Positions 14,249 through 14,810 of a DNA stretch of 14,810 nucleotides are shown piece after piece. The DNA is taken from the NCBI GenBank assembly GCA_002470925.1, contig DKOX01000081.1:1-14810 (forward strand), in the 5' to 3' direction. The position numbers were made by a program, and so were the translations under genes. Numbering within the stretch: the first letter of the stretch is position 1; each line of letters starts with the position of its first letter. Under the pieces are notes generated by a model that made no database searches, had not been told where the DNA came from, and saw only the letters and a list, made by a program, of their open reading frames with translations. Source of the DNA: Opitutia bacterium UBA7350 (GTDB taxonomy: Bacteria; Verrucomicrobiota; Verrucomicrobiia; Opitutales; Coraliomargaritaceae).

Positions 14249-14810
14249 ATGGAACCTTTAAACAACTTTACTCCACGTGCTCAACAGGTCCTCGCGCTTT
14301 CCCGCAAGGAGGCAGATCGTTTTCACCATAATTACATCGGCACCGAGCACCTGCTCCTGGGGCTCATTAATCTAGGTCAAGGGGTCGCGGTCAATGTATT
14401 GCAGAAGATGGGCCTCGATTTGCAAACGGTTCGCAGTGCGGTGGAAAAACAGGTGGGTACCGGCCCGGAAAGCAAACCCTCCGGAAATATTCCCTACACC
14501 CCGCGCGTGAAGAAAGTTTTGGCGCTCGCTCGCAAGGAAGCGAAAGGCCTCAATCATTCCTATATTGGAACGGAGCATCTGCTCCTGGGATTGTTGCGCG
14601 AAGGGGAGGGTGTCGCCGCCCGGGTACTCAAATCCCTTGATGTGGATATTGAACGTTGCCGCAACGAGATTTTATCGGAACTAGACCCGAATTTCACCGG
14701 TGAACCGGAGGAAACGGCGGGCGGCGGATCGGCGGTTCCAGCGGAAGAACGCAAGGATTCCAAGACCCCGGCGCTCAAAGCCTTTGGACGTGATTTGACC
14801 GAATTGGCAC
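14249..14810 (+). CDS. clpC: ClpC-type AAA+ unfoldase, N-terminal part (3'-truncated by window edge)
   Basis: The first 187 residues of a Clp ATPase; the frame is open to the last base. It opens with MEPLNNFTPRAQQVLALSRK and contains the two Clp_N repeats, each with the IGTEHLLLGL block: first repeat about 5-70, second about 80-148. E33 and E109 stand where the ClpC N-domain of Bacillus subtilis has the phospho-arginine-binding E32 and E106, so this chaperone should read the mark made by McsB. After an acidic/glycine linker (about 148-175) the AAA+ D1 domain begins at FGRDLTELA. The UVR-bearing middle domain and Walker motifs lie beyond the window, so ClpC rather than ClpA/ClpB rests on the N-domain sequence and on mcsA and mcsB just before it. 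Twelve bases separate it from mcsB; no Shine-Dalgarno is visible. Confidence 0.93.
   Translation, partial: MEPLNNFTPRAQQVLALSRKEADRFHHNYIGTEHLLLGLINLGQGVAVNVLQKMGLDLQTVRSAVEKQVGTGPESKPSGNIPYTPRVKKVLALARKEAKGLNHSYIGTEHLLLGLLREGEGVAARVLKSLDVDIERCRNEILSELDPNFTGEPEETAGGGSAVPAEERKDSKTPALKAFGRDLTELA

Noticed and set aside
14375..14394. GGTCAA repeated 8 bases apart, resembling half of a CtsR box
   Set aside because: It is inside the clpC coding sequence, on codons of a conserved Clp_N region, with the wrong spacing and surrounding bases for a CtsR operator.
1..14810. CRISPR array, tRNA, rRNA, insertion sequence or phage genes
   Set aside because: I looked for regular repeats, cloverleaf ends, transposase motifs and terminal inverted repeats and saw none that hold up.

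Overview
The window reads as chromosomal DNA of a Gram-negative bacterium that carries a complete protein-arginine-phosphorylation cassette. An OprB-type outer-membrane porin shows the outer membrane. The mcsA-mcsB-clpC order, best known from Firmicutes, occurs here without ctsR. Together with the few Shine-Dalgarno sequences and the VC_2705-type symporter, this suggests the PVC group, most likely Verrucomicrobiota of the Opitutae type. The taxonomic call is inference; no marker gene in the window settles it. I see no rRNA, tRNA, CRISPR array, insertion sequence or prophage gene.

Layout. (1) 1-3297, + strand: a polyol-use block with the 3' part of a mannitol-dehydrogenase-family gene, a ribitol 2-dehydrogenase-like SDR and an OprB porin, closed by a strong stem-loop terminator. 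(2) 3298-3742: a gene-free, AT-richer gap ending in a good promoter. (3) 3743-7888, + strand: an acetate module with acetyl-CoA synthetase, the DUF4212 small subunit and the large subunit of a sodium:solute symporter. (4) 7897-11402, - strand: three genes read leftwards, namely an uncharacterised 591-residue protein, hisF and a metal-dependent amidohydrolase. (5) 11611-12489, + strand: a branched-chain-type class IV aminotransferase with its own terminator. (6) 12636-14810, + strand: mcsA, mcsB (overlapping by 4 bases) and the start of clpC, which runs off the window.

How the genes work together. In block 1 the porin would admit sugars or sugar alcohols and the two dehydrogenases would oxidise them to ketoses. 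In block 3 the two-subunit symporter would bring in acetate or a similar carboxylate and Acs would turn it into acetyl-CoA. In block 6 McsA activates the arginine kinase McsB, which tags proteins with phospho-arginine, and the ClpC N-domain reads the tag and delivers proteins for degradation. The residues expected for writer, allosteric site and reader are all present.

The least explained items are the 591-residue protein upstream of hisF, a sigma-54-like promoter before mcsA that is separated from it by a terminator, and an acs promoter placed so close to the start codon that the mRNA may be leaderless. I found no convincing wholly new system; most of the window is recognisable metabolism and proteostasis.
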